The notes below the pieces were generated by a model. The model made no database searches and had not been told where the DNA came from. It saw only the letters and a list, made by a program, of their open reading frames with translations. A DNA stretch of 62,084 nucleotides from assembly GCA_017643585.1 (NCBI GenBank), contig JAEPND010000015.1, forward strand, positions 1-62,084, given 5' to 3'. Positions 16,324 through 24,849 of this stretch are shown here, in pieces. The translations under genes were made by a program, and so were the position numbers. Every line of letters starts with the position of its first letter. Position 1 is the stretch's first letter. This DNA comes from Maricaulis sp. GTDB taxonomy: Bacteria; Pseudomonadota; Alphaproteobacteria; Caulobacterales; Maricaulaceae.

Positions 16324-19300
16324 ATGATGGAAAAGACATTCAACCCAGCCCAAGCCGAAACCCGTATCTATGATGCGTGGGAGCAGTCCGGAGCCTTCCA
16401 GCCCAAGGATGACCCGAACGCCAAGCCGTTCTGTATCGTCATCCCGCCGCCCAATGTGACGGGCCGTCTGCATATCGGTCACGCGCTGAACAACACGCTG
16501 CAGGACGTGCTGAGCCGCTACAAGCGCATGCTGGGTGACAGCGTGCTGTGGCAGCCGGGCACCGACCATGCGGGCATTGCCACGCAGATGGTGGTTGAGC
16601 GCCAGCTGGCCGCCAACCAGGATCCGTCCCGCCGCGATATGGGCCGCGAGAAATTCGTGGAACGTGTCTGGGAGTGGAAGGAAGAATCCGGCGGCATGAT
16701 CCTGCAACAGCTGCGCCGCCTGGGCGCCAGCTGTGACTGGTCGCGCGAGCGTTTCACCCTGGATGAGGGCCTGTCCGAGGCGGTGCTGAACGTCTTCGTC
16801 GAGCTCTACAAGCAGGGGCTGATGTATCGCGGCAAGCGCCTGGTGAACTGGGATCCCAAGTTCGAGACGGCGATTTCCGACCTCGAGGTCGAGAATATCG
16901 AAGTCGACGGCCACATGTGGCACTTCAAATACCCGCTCGCCGGCGGCAAGACCTATACGTATGTGGAAAAGGACGAGGACGGGAATGTCACGCTCACCGA
17001 AGAGCGCGACTATATCTCCATCGCGACGACCCGCCCGGAAACCATGCTCGGCGACGGCGCGGTTGCCGTTCACCCCGATGATGAGCGTTATGCGCCGATC
17101 GTCGGTGAGCTGTGCGAAATCCCGGTGGGCCCCAAGGAACACCGCCGCCTGATCCCGATCATCACGGACGAGTACCCGGACCCGGAATTTGGTTCCGGTG
17201 CGGTCAAGATCACCGGCGCCCATGATTTCAACGACTATGAAGTCGCCAAGCGCAACAACATCCCGCTCTATCGTCTGATGGACACCCAGGCCGCCATGCG
17301 CGCCGATGGGCCGTCCTATGACGAGTGTGCGACCAAGGCCCAGGCGATTGCCAGGGGCGCGGACCTGCCGTCCGAGGCCGAGGTTGATGCGATCAACCTG
17401 GTGCCGGATGACTATCGTGGTCTCGACCGGTTCGAGGCACGCGAGAAGATCATCGCCGATATCACGGCGGAAGGTCTCGCTGTCATGGTGACGCCGGAAG
17501 CCAAGGACGGGGACGAGGAAGCGCCTCAGCCCATCCCGCTGGTGGAAAACAAGAAAATCCAGCAGCCTTTCGGTGACCGCTCCAATGTCGTCATCGAGCC
17601 GATGCTGACAGACCAGTGGTTCGCCAATGCCGGTGAGCTGGCCAAGGAGGCCATTGCCGCCGTCGAGGATGGTCGCACGACCTTCCACCCGAAAAACTGG
17701 GAAAAGACCTATTTTGAGTGGATGCGCAACATCCAGCCCTGGTGTGTTTCGCGTCAGCTGTGGTGGGGGCATCGGATTCCCGTTTGGTCGGGTCCAAAAC
17801 GGCTCGCCTACCTCCTTGAGTCTGAGGAGGAAGGTGCCAGTCATGATTGGGATAGCTGGAAGACAAATCCGGATGAGCGTGTGGAATTCGCAGCGACAAG
17901 CCGTGATGACCTTCACCAACAATTGGCGGACTATTACTCAAAAGACCCGCTCGGTCAGAATATTAGCATCGACACTTCTCGTTGTTTCGCTGAAATCACC
18001 GGAGAAGAAGACCGGGCTGATGGAGACTTTGGATATCGTCTGGGCGGTGGGCTCCGTGACGAGTTCTTCCAGATTGATGTCAATTGTAATTGGCGAGGTG
18101 AAGAAGGTGTTGGTTTTTGCGTGTTGTCTGAGCGCGATACTGACGTCCTCGATACCTGGTTCTCCTCCGCCCTGTGGCCGTTCTCGACCCTGGGCTGGCC
18201 GGACAAGACGCCGGAAGTCGCAAAATTCTATCCCAACACCGTCCTTATCACGGCGTTCGACATCATCTTCTTCTGGGTCGCCCGGATGATGATGCAGGGG
18301 CTGCACTTCATGAAGGACGAAGACGGCAAGCCGCAGGTGCCGTTCAAGGATGTCTATATCCACGCCCTGGTCCGCGACGAGAAGGGCCAGAAAATGTCCA
18401 AGTCCAAGGGCAATGTGATTGACCCGCTGGAACTGGTCGATGAATACGGCGCGGACGCGGTGCGCTTTACCCTGGCGGCCCAGGCCGGGCAGGGGCGGGA
18501 CATTCGTATGTCCACGCAACGTGTTGAAGGTTATCGTAATTTCGGCACGAAGCTGTGGAATGCCGCGCGCTTCTGCGAGATGAATGAGTGTGCGGTCCCG
18601 ACCGGTTTCGAGCCGTCCTCCGTCACCCAGACCGTCAATAAATGGATCCTGGCCGAAGCCCAGTCGACCGTTGCTGCGGTCAACAAGGGGCTGGACGAAT
18701 ACCGCTTCAACGAGGCCGCAGCGGCAGCCTATCGTTTCGTCTGGAATATCTTCTGTGACTGGCACCTGGAATTCGCCAAACCGCTGTTTGGCGGCGAGGA
18801 TGCGGCGGCCAAGGCCGAGACCCAGGCGACGACCGCCTATGTGCTCGATGTCGCGCTGAAGATCCTGCACCCCTTCATGCCGTTCGTGACCGAGGCGCTG
18901 TGGGCGGAAACCGCCAAGCGCGACACCCAGCTGATCGTGGCCGACTGGCCGCAGCTGGATGGTCTGGCCAATGCGGATGCCGAGGCGGAGATGAGCTGGC
19001 TCATCGACGTCATCACCAATATCCGCAGCCTCAAGGCCGAGATGAATATCGCGCCGGGCAAGCCGCTGAACGCGGTACTGGTCGGCGCGTCGCAAGACAT
19101 TCTCGACCGCGTCGAGCGTAATCGCCCGCTGTTGGCCCGCATGGCCCGCCTCGAGGAGATCTCGGCTTCTGACAGCGTCCCGCCGGCCTCGGCGCAGACG
19201 GTGGTCGGTGAGACGGTCATCGCCCTGCCGCTGGACGGGGTGATCGATCTGGACGCCGAACGTGATCGCCTGGCCAAGGAGCTGAAAAAGCTCGATGGCG

Positions 19301-19452
19301 AGATCATGCGCCTGGAGAAAAAGCTCGGGAACGCCAAATTCGTCGCCAACGCCCCGGAAGAGGTCGTCGCAGGCGAGAAAACCAAGCTGGCCGACTACAC
19401 CGCCCAGAAAACCAAGGTCTCCGAGGCGCTTGGCCGGTTGGAGACGGCGTAG
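16324..19452 (+). CDS. valS: Valyl-tRNA synthetase with a large insertion in the catalytic domain
   Basis: 1042 aa from the first ATG of MMEKTFNP; an in-frame GTG at 16300 would lie inside the hairpin. Class I signatures are HIGH (residues 50-53) and KMSKS (about 690-694), with the editing domain between them (TTRPETMLGDGAVAVHP), and the C-terminal coiled coil (about 970-1042) is typical of ValRS. Between IPVW (485-488) and DVLDTWFSSALWPF (from 607) there are about 118 residues where most ValRS proteins have roughly 35-50. That stretch (nt 17788-18141) reads as lower GC with unbiased codons and has no family motif I recognise. The frame stays open, so the enzyme is probably functional. Confidence 0.93.
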   Translation: MMEKTFNPAQAETRIYDAWEQSGAFQPKDDPNAKPFCIVIPPPNVTGRLHIGHALNNTLQDVLSRYKRMLGDSVLWQPGTDHAGIATQMVVERQLAANQDPSRRDMGREKFVERVWEWKEESGGMILQQLRRLGASCDWSRERFTLDEGLSEAVLNVFVELYKQGLMYRGKRLVNWDPKFETAISDLEVENIEVDGHMWHFKYPLAGGKTYTYVEKDEDGNVTLTEERDYISIATTRPETMLGDGAVAVHPDDERYAPIVGELCEIPVGPKEHRRLIPIITDEYPDPEFGSGAVKITGAHDFNDYEVAKRNNIPLYRLMDTQAAMRADGPSYDECATKAQAIARGADLPSEAEVDAINLVPDDYRGLDRFEAREKIIADITAEGLAVMVTPEAKDGDEEAPQPIPLVENKKIQQPFGDRSNVVIEPMLTDQWFANAGELAKEAIAAVEDGRTTFHPKNWEKTYFEWMRNIQPWCVSRQLWWGHRIPVWSGPKRLAYLLESEEEGASHDWDSWKTNPDERVEFAATSRDDLHQQLADYYSKDPLGQNISIDTSRCFAEITGEEDRADGDFGYRLGGGLRDEFFQIDVNCNWRGEEGVGFCVLSERDTDVLDTWFSSALWPFSTLGWPDKTPEVAKFYPNTVLITAFDIIFFWVARMMMQGLHFMKDEDGKPQVPFKDVYIHALVRDEKGQKMSKSKGNVIDPLELVDEYGADAVRFTLAAQAGQGRDIRMSTQRVEGYRNFGTKLWNAARFCEMNECAVPTGFEPSSVTQTVNKWILAEAQSTVAAVNKGLDEYRFNEAAAAAYRFVWNIFCDWHLEFAKPLFGGEDAAAKAETQATTAYVLDVALKILHPFMPFVTEALWAETAKRDTQLIVADWPQLDGLANADAEAEMSWLIDVITNIRSLKAEMNIAPGKPLNAVLVGASQDILDRVERNRPLLARMARLEEISASDSVPPASAQTVVGETVIALPLDGVIDLDAERDRLAKELKKLDGEIMRLEKKLGNAKFVANAPEEVVAGEKTKLADYTAQKTKVSEALGRLETA

Positions 19453-19454
19453 AC

Positions 19455-20441
19455 GTGGACGCAAAGTTTCAGGAACTCTGGCAGGAACGCCTCCAGCCCT
19501 GGCTGGAAGGGCTGGAGAAGGAGCGCAAGCAGGCGACCGGATCCTTCTGGATCTGGTTGTTTGTGGCCATTGCGATCGTGGTTGTTGGACTGGTTGTCGT
19601 CGGCTCCATGAATGACGACAATTTCGGCTTTTTCTTTGTTTTTCTGGTGTTTGCCCTGTTCGCCATCGTGGCGGGCAACAGCAAGCTCAGCAAGCTGCGC
19701 AAGCGGGTCAAGGAAGAGCTCAACACCGCTATTGCCGAGGCCTGTGGCATGGCCTATTCGGTGCGGCCGTATTCGCCGGCGCGGTTTTCCACCTTCCGCC
19801 AGTATGACTTGCTGCCGGTCTTCAACCGCAAGCATTTCGAGGATCATTTTTCCGGCGAGATCGATGGCTGTGATTTCGAGCTTTACGAAGCGCATCTCGA
19901 ACAGCGTCGTCGCTCGAAGAACCGCACCTATTACGTCACGGTTTTTCGCGGTGTGCTGATGCGCATTACCTTCCCGCGCAAGGTGGAAGGGGTGACCGTC
20001 ATCACGCGTGACCAGGGCTGGCTGAACTCCCTGCAAAAGCTGTCGCGGTCCTTTGGCTCGACCAAGCTGGAACGTATCGGTCTCGTCGATCCAAAATTCG
20101 AGAAGGCGTTCGAGGTCTATGGCAATGACCAGGTGCTGGCGCGCTACATGCTGACACCCAGCTTCATGGAACGCCTGCTCGACCTGGAAAAGGCCCTGAA
20201 GGGCAAGCGTGTGCGGGCCATGTTCGACCAGGACAGCGGCAAGGGCGAGCTGTTGATCGCGGCGGAAACCGGCAATCTCTTCGAAGTGGGCTCCATGTGG
20301 AAACCGCTGGCAGACCAGGGCCGCATCAAGTCGATCATCGACGAGCTGAATCTGGTCACCGGCCTGGTAAAAATGCTGGTGGAAAGCAGCACTGAGACCG
20401 ACGACGTCAAGGCCATGCTGGAGCGAAATCCTGAGATGTAA
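19455..20441 (+). CDS. DUF3137 membrane protein
   Basis: 328 aa beginning with a GTG two bases after the valS stop, so probably co-transcribed. Two adjacent hydrophobic segments (about residues 30-50 and 56-75) follow a charged N-terminus. The cytosolic remainder carries the DUF3137 pattern, including FELYEAHLEQRRRSK, VFRGVLMRITFPRK and FEVYGNDQVLARYMLTPSFMERL. Members are found next to LemA and other envelope genes in many bacteria. Function is unknown. No catalytic motif is visible. Confidence 0.8.
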   Translation: MDAKFQELWQERLQPWLEGLEKERKQATGSFWIWLFVAIAIVVVGLVVVGSMNDDNFGFFFVFLVFALFAIVAGNSKLSKLRKRVKEELNTAIAEACGMAYSVRPYSPARFSTFRQYDLLPVFNRKHFEDHFSGEIDGCDFELYEAHLEQRRRSKNRTYYVTVFRGVLMRITFPRKVEGVTVITRDQGWLNSLQKLSRSFGSTKLERIGLVDPKFEKAFEVYGNDQVLARYMLTPSFMERLLDLEKALKGKRVRAMFDQDSGKGELLIAAETGNLFEVGSMWKPLADQGRIKSIIDELNLVTGLVKMLVESSTETDDVKAMLERNPEM

Positions 20442-20479
20442 GAGCATCATGGCGTGGCCCGTCGAAGGGCCCCACCCGC

Positions 20480-20593
20480 GTCATCCCTGCGAAGGCAGGG
20501 ACCCAGTTCATAAGGCTCGAGCGTGCTCCAGAACGCGCTTTCGCCTGATACACCTAGCTCGACGAACTGGGCCCTGACCTTCGTCAGGGTGAC
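20480..20593. repeat. Large imperfect palindromic intergenic element 1
   Basis: A 30-bp arm at 20480-20509 (starting GTCATCCCTGCGAAGG) is matched by an inverted arm at 20564-20593 with a few mismatches. Each arm also has its own internal hairpin (CCCTGC/GCAGGG type). It resembles the GTCATCC-type dispersed palindromes common in Caulobacterales and sphingomonads. It fills part of the 321-bp gene-free interval 20442-20762. Confidence 0.7.
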
Positions 20594-20624
20594 GATGTTT
20601 TTGCGTTGATTTCAGCATTCCATT

Positions 20625-20725
20625 TCCGTCATCCCGCGGTGGCTGCGGAGCAGACATCCGGGGGACCTCGACTATCCTGCCGACAGGTTAGCTGAGGTCA
20701 CCCGGATAAGCCGGGTGATGACGGA
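20625..20725. repeat. Large imperfect palindromic intergenic element 2
   Basis: Outer arms TCCGTCATC (20625-20633) and GATGACGGA (20717-20725) are perfect. Inner arms ATCCGGGGGACCTC and GAGGTCACCCGGAT match at 13 of 14 positions. It is similar in style to element 1. With that element it accounts for most of the interval between the DUF3137 gene and selU; nothing else is visible there. Confidence 0.7.
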
Positions 20726-20762
20726 GGTTATTGGGGTATTGTGAAGCCGTGACGGGAAAGGT

Positions 20763-21821
20763 CTAAACAGCCTCTTCTGCGCACACCCGATCCGCCAACT
20801 CGCTCAGCGCGGTGTCATCCAGGGAAGCGGTTTCCAGTACCCGCTCGGTCCACTCGGCACCGTCACGTTTGCGCGCGCGGTCATAGGCCGGGTCGTAGTG
20901 CGCCTCCACAAGCGCGACGGCGAGCGGATGGAAGTCACCGGCCTCGGCCAGGGCGAGCCATCCCGTGATTGTCTCGCCTGACTGGAATTGTCTGAGGCCT
21001 TCAATGGCCTGGATCAGCTTGTCGCGATTGGTGGCAAGGTCGGGATAGGCGTGCATGAGATAGCGGGCCCGCTCTTCAACCGGTGCCTGGATGACGAGGC
21101 GATCTGCCGCCTGCATGGCCGTCCACAGGCCAATTGGGACACGCCTGCGCCCCACCAGCTTGCTTTCCGCCTCGATATAGGTCGGGCGGGCCGGGTTGAG
21201 ATCGCGGAGCCGGGTCCAGATCCGGGTTTCGAAGGCTTTCTGACTGGGTTGTGCCTCACCGGCGAAATCGCCGAAGATCGAACCGCGATGATGCGCGAGG
21301 CCTTCCAGGTCGATGACCTGTTCACCGCGCTCGGCCAGCACGTGCAAAAGGCGGGTCTTGGCCGTTCCGGTCTGGCCGTCGATCAGGGTGATCCGGTGCG
21401 TCTGTTCCGCTTCCAGCGCTTCGCGCACCTGGTCGCGCCAGCGGCGATAACCGCCATGGACGAGCGTCACCTTCCAGCCGACGGCCGAAAGTACAGTCGC
21501 CATGGAGGAAGACCGCATGCCCCCGCGCCAGCAATAGATCAGCGGCCGGAAAGCCTTGGGCTTGTCAGCCAGCACCGTCTCGATATGCCGGGCAATATTG
21601 CGCGAGGTGAGGGCGGCGCCCATGCGGCGGGCCTCGAAGACCGAGACCTGCTTGTAATGCGTGCCGACGCGCGCGCGTTCCCCATCGTCCAGCACAGGCA
21701 GATTGATGGCGCCGGGCAGGTGATCCTCGGCAAACTCGCCCGGCGAACGCACATCGATAATGGCGTCATACTGCACCAGCGCATCGCTGGAGAGGTCTTT
21801 TGTGGTGGCGAAGGATTGCAT
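20763..21821 (-). CDS. selU: tRNA 2-selenouridine synthase
   Basis: 352 aa. The N-terminal rhodanese domain has its catalytic Cys in YCWRGGMRS (IDVRSPGEF at the start), followed by a P-loop domain with the GQTGTAKT nucleotide-binding loop. This combination is diagnostic of SelU/MnmH, which replaces sulphur by selenium at position 34 of certain tRNAs using selenophosphate. The gene is divergent from selD with a 55-bp gap, as is common. It is of full family length with no missing motif. The C-terminal region beyond the P-loop domain is also conserved in the family. Confidence 0.95.
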   Translation of the reverse strand: MQSFATTKDLSSDALVQYDAIIDVRSPGEFAEDHLPGAINLPVLDDGERARVGTHYKQVSVFEARRMGAALTSRNIARHIETVLADKPKAFRPLIYCWRGGMRSSSMATVLSAVGWKVTLVHGGYRRWRDQVREALEAEQTHRITLIDGQTGTAKTRLLHVLAERGEQVIDLEGLAHHRGSIFGDFAGEAQPSQKAFETRIWTRLRDLNPARPTYIEAESKLVGRRRVPIGLWTAMQAADRLVIQAPVEERARYLMHAYPDLATNRDKLIQAIEGLRQFQSGETITGWLALAEAGDFHPLAVALVEAHYDPAYDRARKRDGAEWTERVLETASLDDTALSELADRVCAEEAV

Positions 21822-21876
21822 CGGCGATTATGTCTCCTGAAACGACATTAGCCGATCAGACAAGGGTTTGTGGATC

Positions 21877-22926
21877 ATGGATGACACTCAAGCAGTTCGC
21901 CTCAGCGCTCTGGCCCATGGCGGCGGCTGTGGCTGCAAGCTCGATCCGGCTGTGCTGAGCGACATTCTCGGCGGTGCACCCGCCATGCCAATGCCGTCGG
22001 AACTGCTGGTGGATGCGGCCACGCGCGATGACGCGGCGGTCTGGCGCATCAATGATGAAACGGTTCTTGTCGCCACCACCGACTTTTTTACGCCCATCGT
22101 CGATGACCCGGAAGTCTTCGGAAAGATCGCCGCGACCAATGCGCTGTCGGATGTCTACGCCATGGGCGCGACGCCGATCTTCTGCCTCGCCATTGTCGGC
22201 ATGCCGGTCAACAAGCTGCCGCGCGAGATGGTGCGCGCCATCCTGGCGGGCGGACGTTCTGTCGCAGAGGCTGCAGGCGCACCCATTGCGGGCGGTCACT
22301 CGATTGATGCTGCCGAGCCCATCTATGGCCTGGTGGCCCTGGGCACGGCCCATCCCGATTGTCTGAAGACCAATGCCGGCGCCAAGGCCGGCGATGTGCT
22401 GGTGCTGGGCAAGTCCATTGGTGTCGGGGTGTTCAGTGCGGCGCTGAAACGCGGCGAGCTCTCGCCGGAGGCCTATGACGCCATGGTCGCTTCCACCACC
22501 CTGCTCAACACGCCCGGCGCAGCTTTGAGCCAGCTGGAGGGCGTCCATGCCATCACCGATGTCACCGGCTTCGGCCTGCTGGGCCATCTCTCCGAAATGT
22601 GCGAGGGCGCGGGCCTGACCGGTATTGTCGAACGCGCAAAACTCCCGGTCTTTTCCGAAGCGCGCCGCCTGGCCGAGGCCGGGATCAAGACGGGCGCGTC
22701 CGGCCGCAACTGGGCGGCTGTCGGTGACAAGGTCACCACGCCCGCCGACTGGTCGGAACTGGACGAAATCCTCTGGTGCGACCCGCAAACCTCTGGCGGC
22801 CTGATGGTCTCCTGCAGCGCGGACGCGGTGGACGACGTGCTCGCCTGTTTCCACGCGGCAGGCCACAGCGCCGCCACCGTCATCGGTCGCATGCAAGCCG
22901 GCGAACCGGGCGTTCGGGTGGAGTAG
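21877..22926 (+). CDS. selD: Selenophosphate synthetase
   Basis: 349 aa from the ATG at 21877; an in-frame TTG nine bases earlier is less likely. The catalytic loop GGGCGCKLDP has Cys, not selenocysteine, at the active position, with the Lys next to it. Later motifs include ATTDFFTPIVDDP, AATNALSDVYAMGA and GFGLLGHLSEM. It makes selenophosphate from selenide and ATP. No selA, selB or selC is in the window, so here it probably feeds SelU, which lies divergently upstream. Confidence 0.96.
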   Translation: MDDTQAVRLSALAHGGGCGCKLDPAVLSDILGGAPAMPMPSELLVDAATRDDAAVWRINDETVLVATTDFFTPIVDDPEVFGKIAATNALSDVYAMGATPIFCLAIVGMPVNKLPREMVRAILAGGRSVAEAAGAPIAGGHSIDAAEPIYGLVALGTAHPDCLKTNAGAKAGDVLVLGKSIGVGVFSAALKRGELSPEAYDAMVASTTLLNTPGAALSQLEGVHAITDVTGFGLLGHLSEMCEGAGLTGIVERAKLPVFSEARRLAEAGIKTGASGRNWAAVGDKVTTPADWSELDEILWCDPQTSGGLMVSCSADAVDDVLACFHAAGHSAATVIGRMQAGEPGVRVE

Positions 22927-22934
22927 AGGAGCGC

Positions 22935-23747
22935 TCAGCTCCCCCCGTCCTCCGTTTCCGTCAGGAAATCCGCTTCCAGCTCATAGACCGCGCTGGCCAG
23001 GTTGAACTCGGTCATGAAATCGCCCATCGAGGCGAAGGTTGCGGTGCGGATGGGGCCGCGGTGATCGTTGAGCCGGACGCGCTCGTCCACGGACGGGCCA
23101 AACATGCGCTCCAGCAAGCTGGTCTGGACGCGCGCAGGTTCGTACCAGGCTGACAGATTGGTTTTCAGCGTGTCTCGGTCTGTCGTCTCCCAGGCCGCTG
23201 CCGCCAGCACGTCCAGCATGAATTCATTGCAGTTCTGGAAGCGCAGATCGTGCGGGTTGGAGATCAGAGAGTATTCCGGCTGGTGCAGGGTGTTGATGTC
23301 GCCGCTGGCAAACAGGCCGAGCAAGCGGCGCTGCATCTCCGGTGAGGGTACGATGATGCCGACCTCTCCGATCACATCGCCCTGGGTGAAGTTGAGCGGC
23401 CAGTCCTGGGCGAGGTGCGAGCGGCGACGGTTTTCCTCGCCGTGATAGAGATTGTGCACGGAATAACCGCGAATACGTTCGCCGGTTTCTGTCTGCATCT
23501 CCGAATAGACCCAGAAGGCGCCGTGCGTATAGCGAATGCCGTCGGGCAGGTCCTCGCGTGCGCGGCCGGTCCGGAAGACCAGGGCGATACGCGCGCCCTG
23601 GCCGGCAAGTTCCCGCTCGATCTGTTTGGCAAAATCAGCGCTGTCCTCGACCGGGAAGGGCGAGATCGGTGTCGCCCCGGAACCGGCTTCCGCCTCTCCC
23701 AGGACAAGGGCCAGAGCAGTGGCCGCGAGCAGTTTAGTCGTTGTCAT
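22935..23747 (-). CDS. DUF2145 family secreted protein, copy 1
   Basis: 270 aa from the ATG at 23747, chosen because it opens a signal peptide (MTTTKLLAATALALVLGEAEA). The sequence fits DUF2145: VFRTGRAREDLPDGIRYTHG, with conserved His75 in YTHGAFWVY and Cys173 in FQNCNEFMLDV. The His-before-Cys order recalls permuted NlpC/P60 papain-like proteins, which is my inference. Its start overlaps the upstream small-protein gene by 14 bp, indicating translational coupling. A paralogue with the same two residues lies at 25644-26495. Substrate and role are unknown. Confidence 0.75.
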   Translation of the reverse strand: MTTTKLLAATALALVLGEAEAGSGATPISPFPVEDSADFAKQIERELAGQGARIALVFRTGRAREDLPDGIRYTHGAFWVYSEMQTETGERIRGYSVHNLYHGEENRRRSHLAQDWPLNFTQGDVIGEVGIIVPSPEMQRRLLGLFASGDINTLHQPEYSLISNPHDLRFQNCNEFMLDVLAAAAWETTDRDTLKTNLSAWYEPARVQTSLLERMFGPSVDERVRLNDHRGPIRTATFASMGDFMTEFNLASAVYELEADFLTETEDGGS

Positions 23748-24108
23748 GACGCTGAGCCTCGTAAGGCACGTCCGGCGGCGGGGCGACGACAACTTCATCA
23801 CTGACGTCGAGCGGTTCCATGCCAAACCCCCAGGCCAGTATGTGCTCGGCGTACTCCGCGCCTTCCTCGATGAAGGCCGGGTCGCCGGTGACCAGGGTTG
23901 CGCCGGTGCTCATCACGATGACGGCAGCGCTGGGGGCAATGACGACCGCGCCCGAGGCGAGTGTCGCCGTGACCTCGACAGAGGCTCCGGCGCTCTCGCC
24001 CGAGGCGCGGGCAGCGGGTGTCCCGGATTGGGTGGCAAAGGCACCCGGTGTGAGGACGAGAACACTCGCAAGGGTGCTGATGCAGAGTGTTGAGAGAGAC
24101 CGTTTCAT
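23734..24108 (-). CDS. Small secreted hydrophobic protein paired with DUF2145 copy 1
   Basis: 124 aa from the ATG at 24108, selected because AAGGAGG stands just upstream; a longer GTG start would overlap that site. It has a signal peptide (to GAFATQS), then a hydrophobic Ala/Val/Ser-rich stretch (VIAPSAAVIVMSTGATLV), then an acidic tail. I do not recognise the family. Overlap with the DUF2145 start implies a two-gene operon. A small secreted protein of different sequence precedes the second DUF2145 copy in the same order. Confidence 0.7.
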   Translation of the reverse strand: MKRSLSTLCISTLASVLVLTPGAFATQSGTPAARASGESAGASVEVTATLASGAVVIAPSAAVIVMSTGATLVTGDPAFIEEGAEYAEHILAWGFGMEPLDVSDEVVVAPPPDVPYEAQRHDND

Positions 24109-24220
24109 GTCCGCCTCCTTGTTCACGTGGTTTAACCATGTGGGCCCGGATCAGAAGGCTGGCGGTGAATCAAATTCAAACAAGGGGGAAATTTCGATTC
24201 ACCGCGAAACGCTCTTTGCG

Positions 24221-24745
24221 TCAGTTGCGCGCATCCATGATGGCCGTGTGCTCGACCTTCCACATGCCGTCCGAGCGGCTGAGCACCAGGTGGAAATGCG
24301 TCCGGCGGGCGGTCTCGCCCGCATTGCGGGATTGGCCGCGATTGCCGTCTGTGTAGAGGTGCAGGACGGCGACATCATCGCCGATCAGACGCGTGGAAAC
24401 ACGCCGCATATTGGCGACTTCGGTTCGGGAAACCTGGGCAGCGAAGGCTGGAAACAGGCGTTCTTCCAGGAAGACCGCCAGGCTCTCGTCTGACTGGAAC
24501 ATGCGGGCATAGGCATTGATCCACTCCGTGTCTTCGTGATGGAGCGCGATGAAGCTGTCGGTATCCTGTGCGCCCCAGGCGGCGGTATAGGCGGCGAGGA
24601 AATCGTCCAGCTCGGCACTGAGCGCGGCGTTCTGTTCAAAACCGGTTTCGCGGTAGTCGGGGATCTCGCGACGCTCCTGTGCATCGGCAGGGGCGATGTG
24701 GCTGATGGCGAGGAAGGCGAGGGGGAGGAGTTTGGTCAGTTTCAC
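24221..24745 (-). CDS. Secreted SnoaL/NTF2-like protein
   Basis: 174 aa from a GTG. It has a signal peptide (to PADAQ) and then a cone-shaped SnoaL/DUF4440 pattern: LDDFLAAYTAAWGAQDTDSF, HHEDTEWINAY, and a C-terminal strand pair RTHFHLVLSRSDGMWKVEHT. Secreted members of this family are usually annotated as nuclear transport factor 2-like or ketosteroid isomerase-like, with no fixed function. It is divergent from the LytTR regulator and could be one of its targets. Confidence 0.75.
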   Translation of the reverse strand: MKLTKLLPLAFLAISHIAPADAQERREIPDYRETGFEQNAALSAELDDFLAAYTAAWGAQDTDSFIALHHEDTEWINAYARMFQSDESLAVFLEERLFPAFAAQVSRTEVANMRRVSTRLIGDDVAVLHLYTDGNRGQSRNAGETARRTHFHLVLSRSDGMWKVEHTAIMDARN

Positions 24746-24849
24746 GAGGATGGTCCTTTCAGGTTTCGTGTGGCGCCGCGATCTGCAAGCGCTTGATGAG
24801 CCAATCGAATTGCGCGAAATCTGATGTGGAACCAGCGGAGTGTCGCCAA

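Noticed and set aside
16276-17922. 548-aa open frame antisense to valS
   Set aside because: It mirrors the codon bias of valS, has no recognisable domain and fully overlaps a certain gene.
17938-19464. 508-aa open frame antisense to the 3' half of valS
   Set aside because: Shadow frame without a domain or ribosome binding site.
20442-20762. Palindromic spacer as a CRISPR array
   Set aside because: The repeats are inverted arms of two different elements, not regularly spaced direct repeats, and no cas genes are present.
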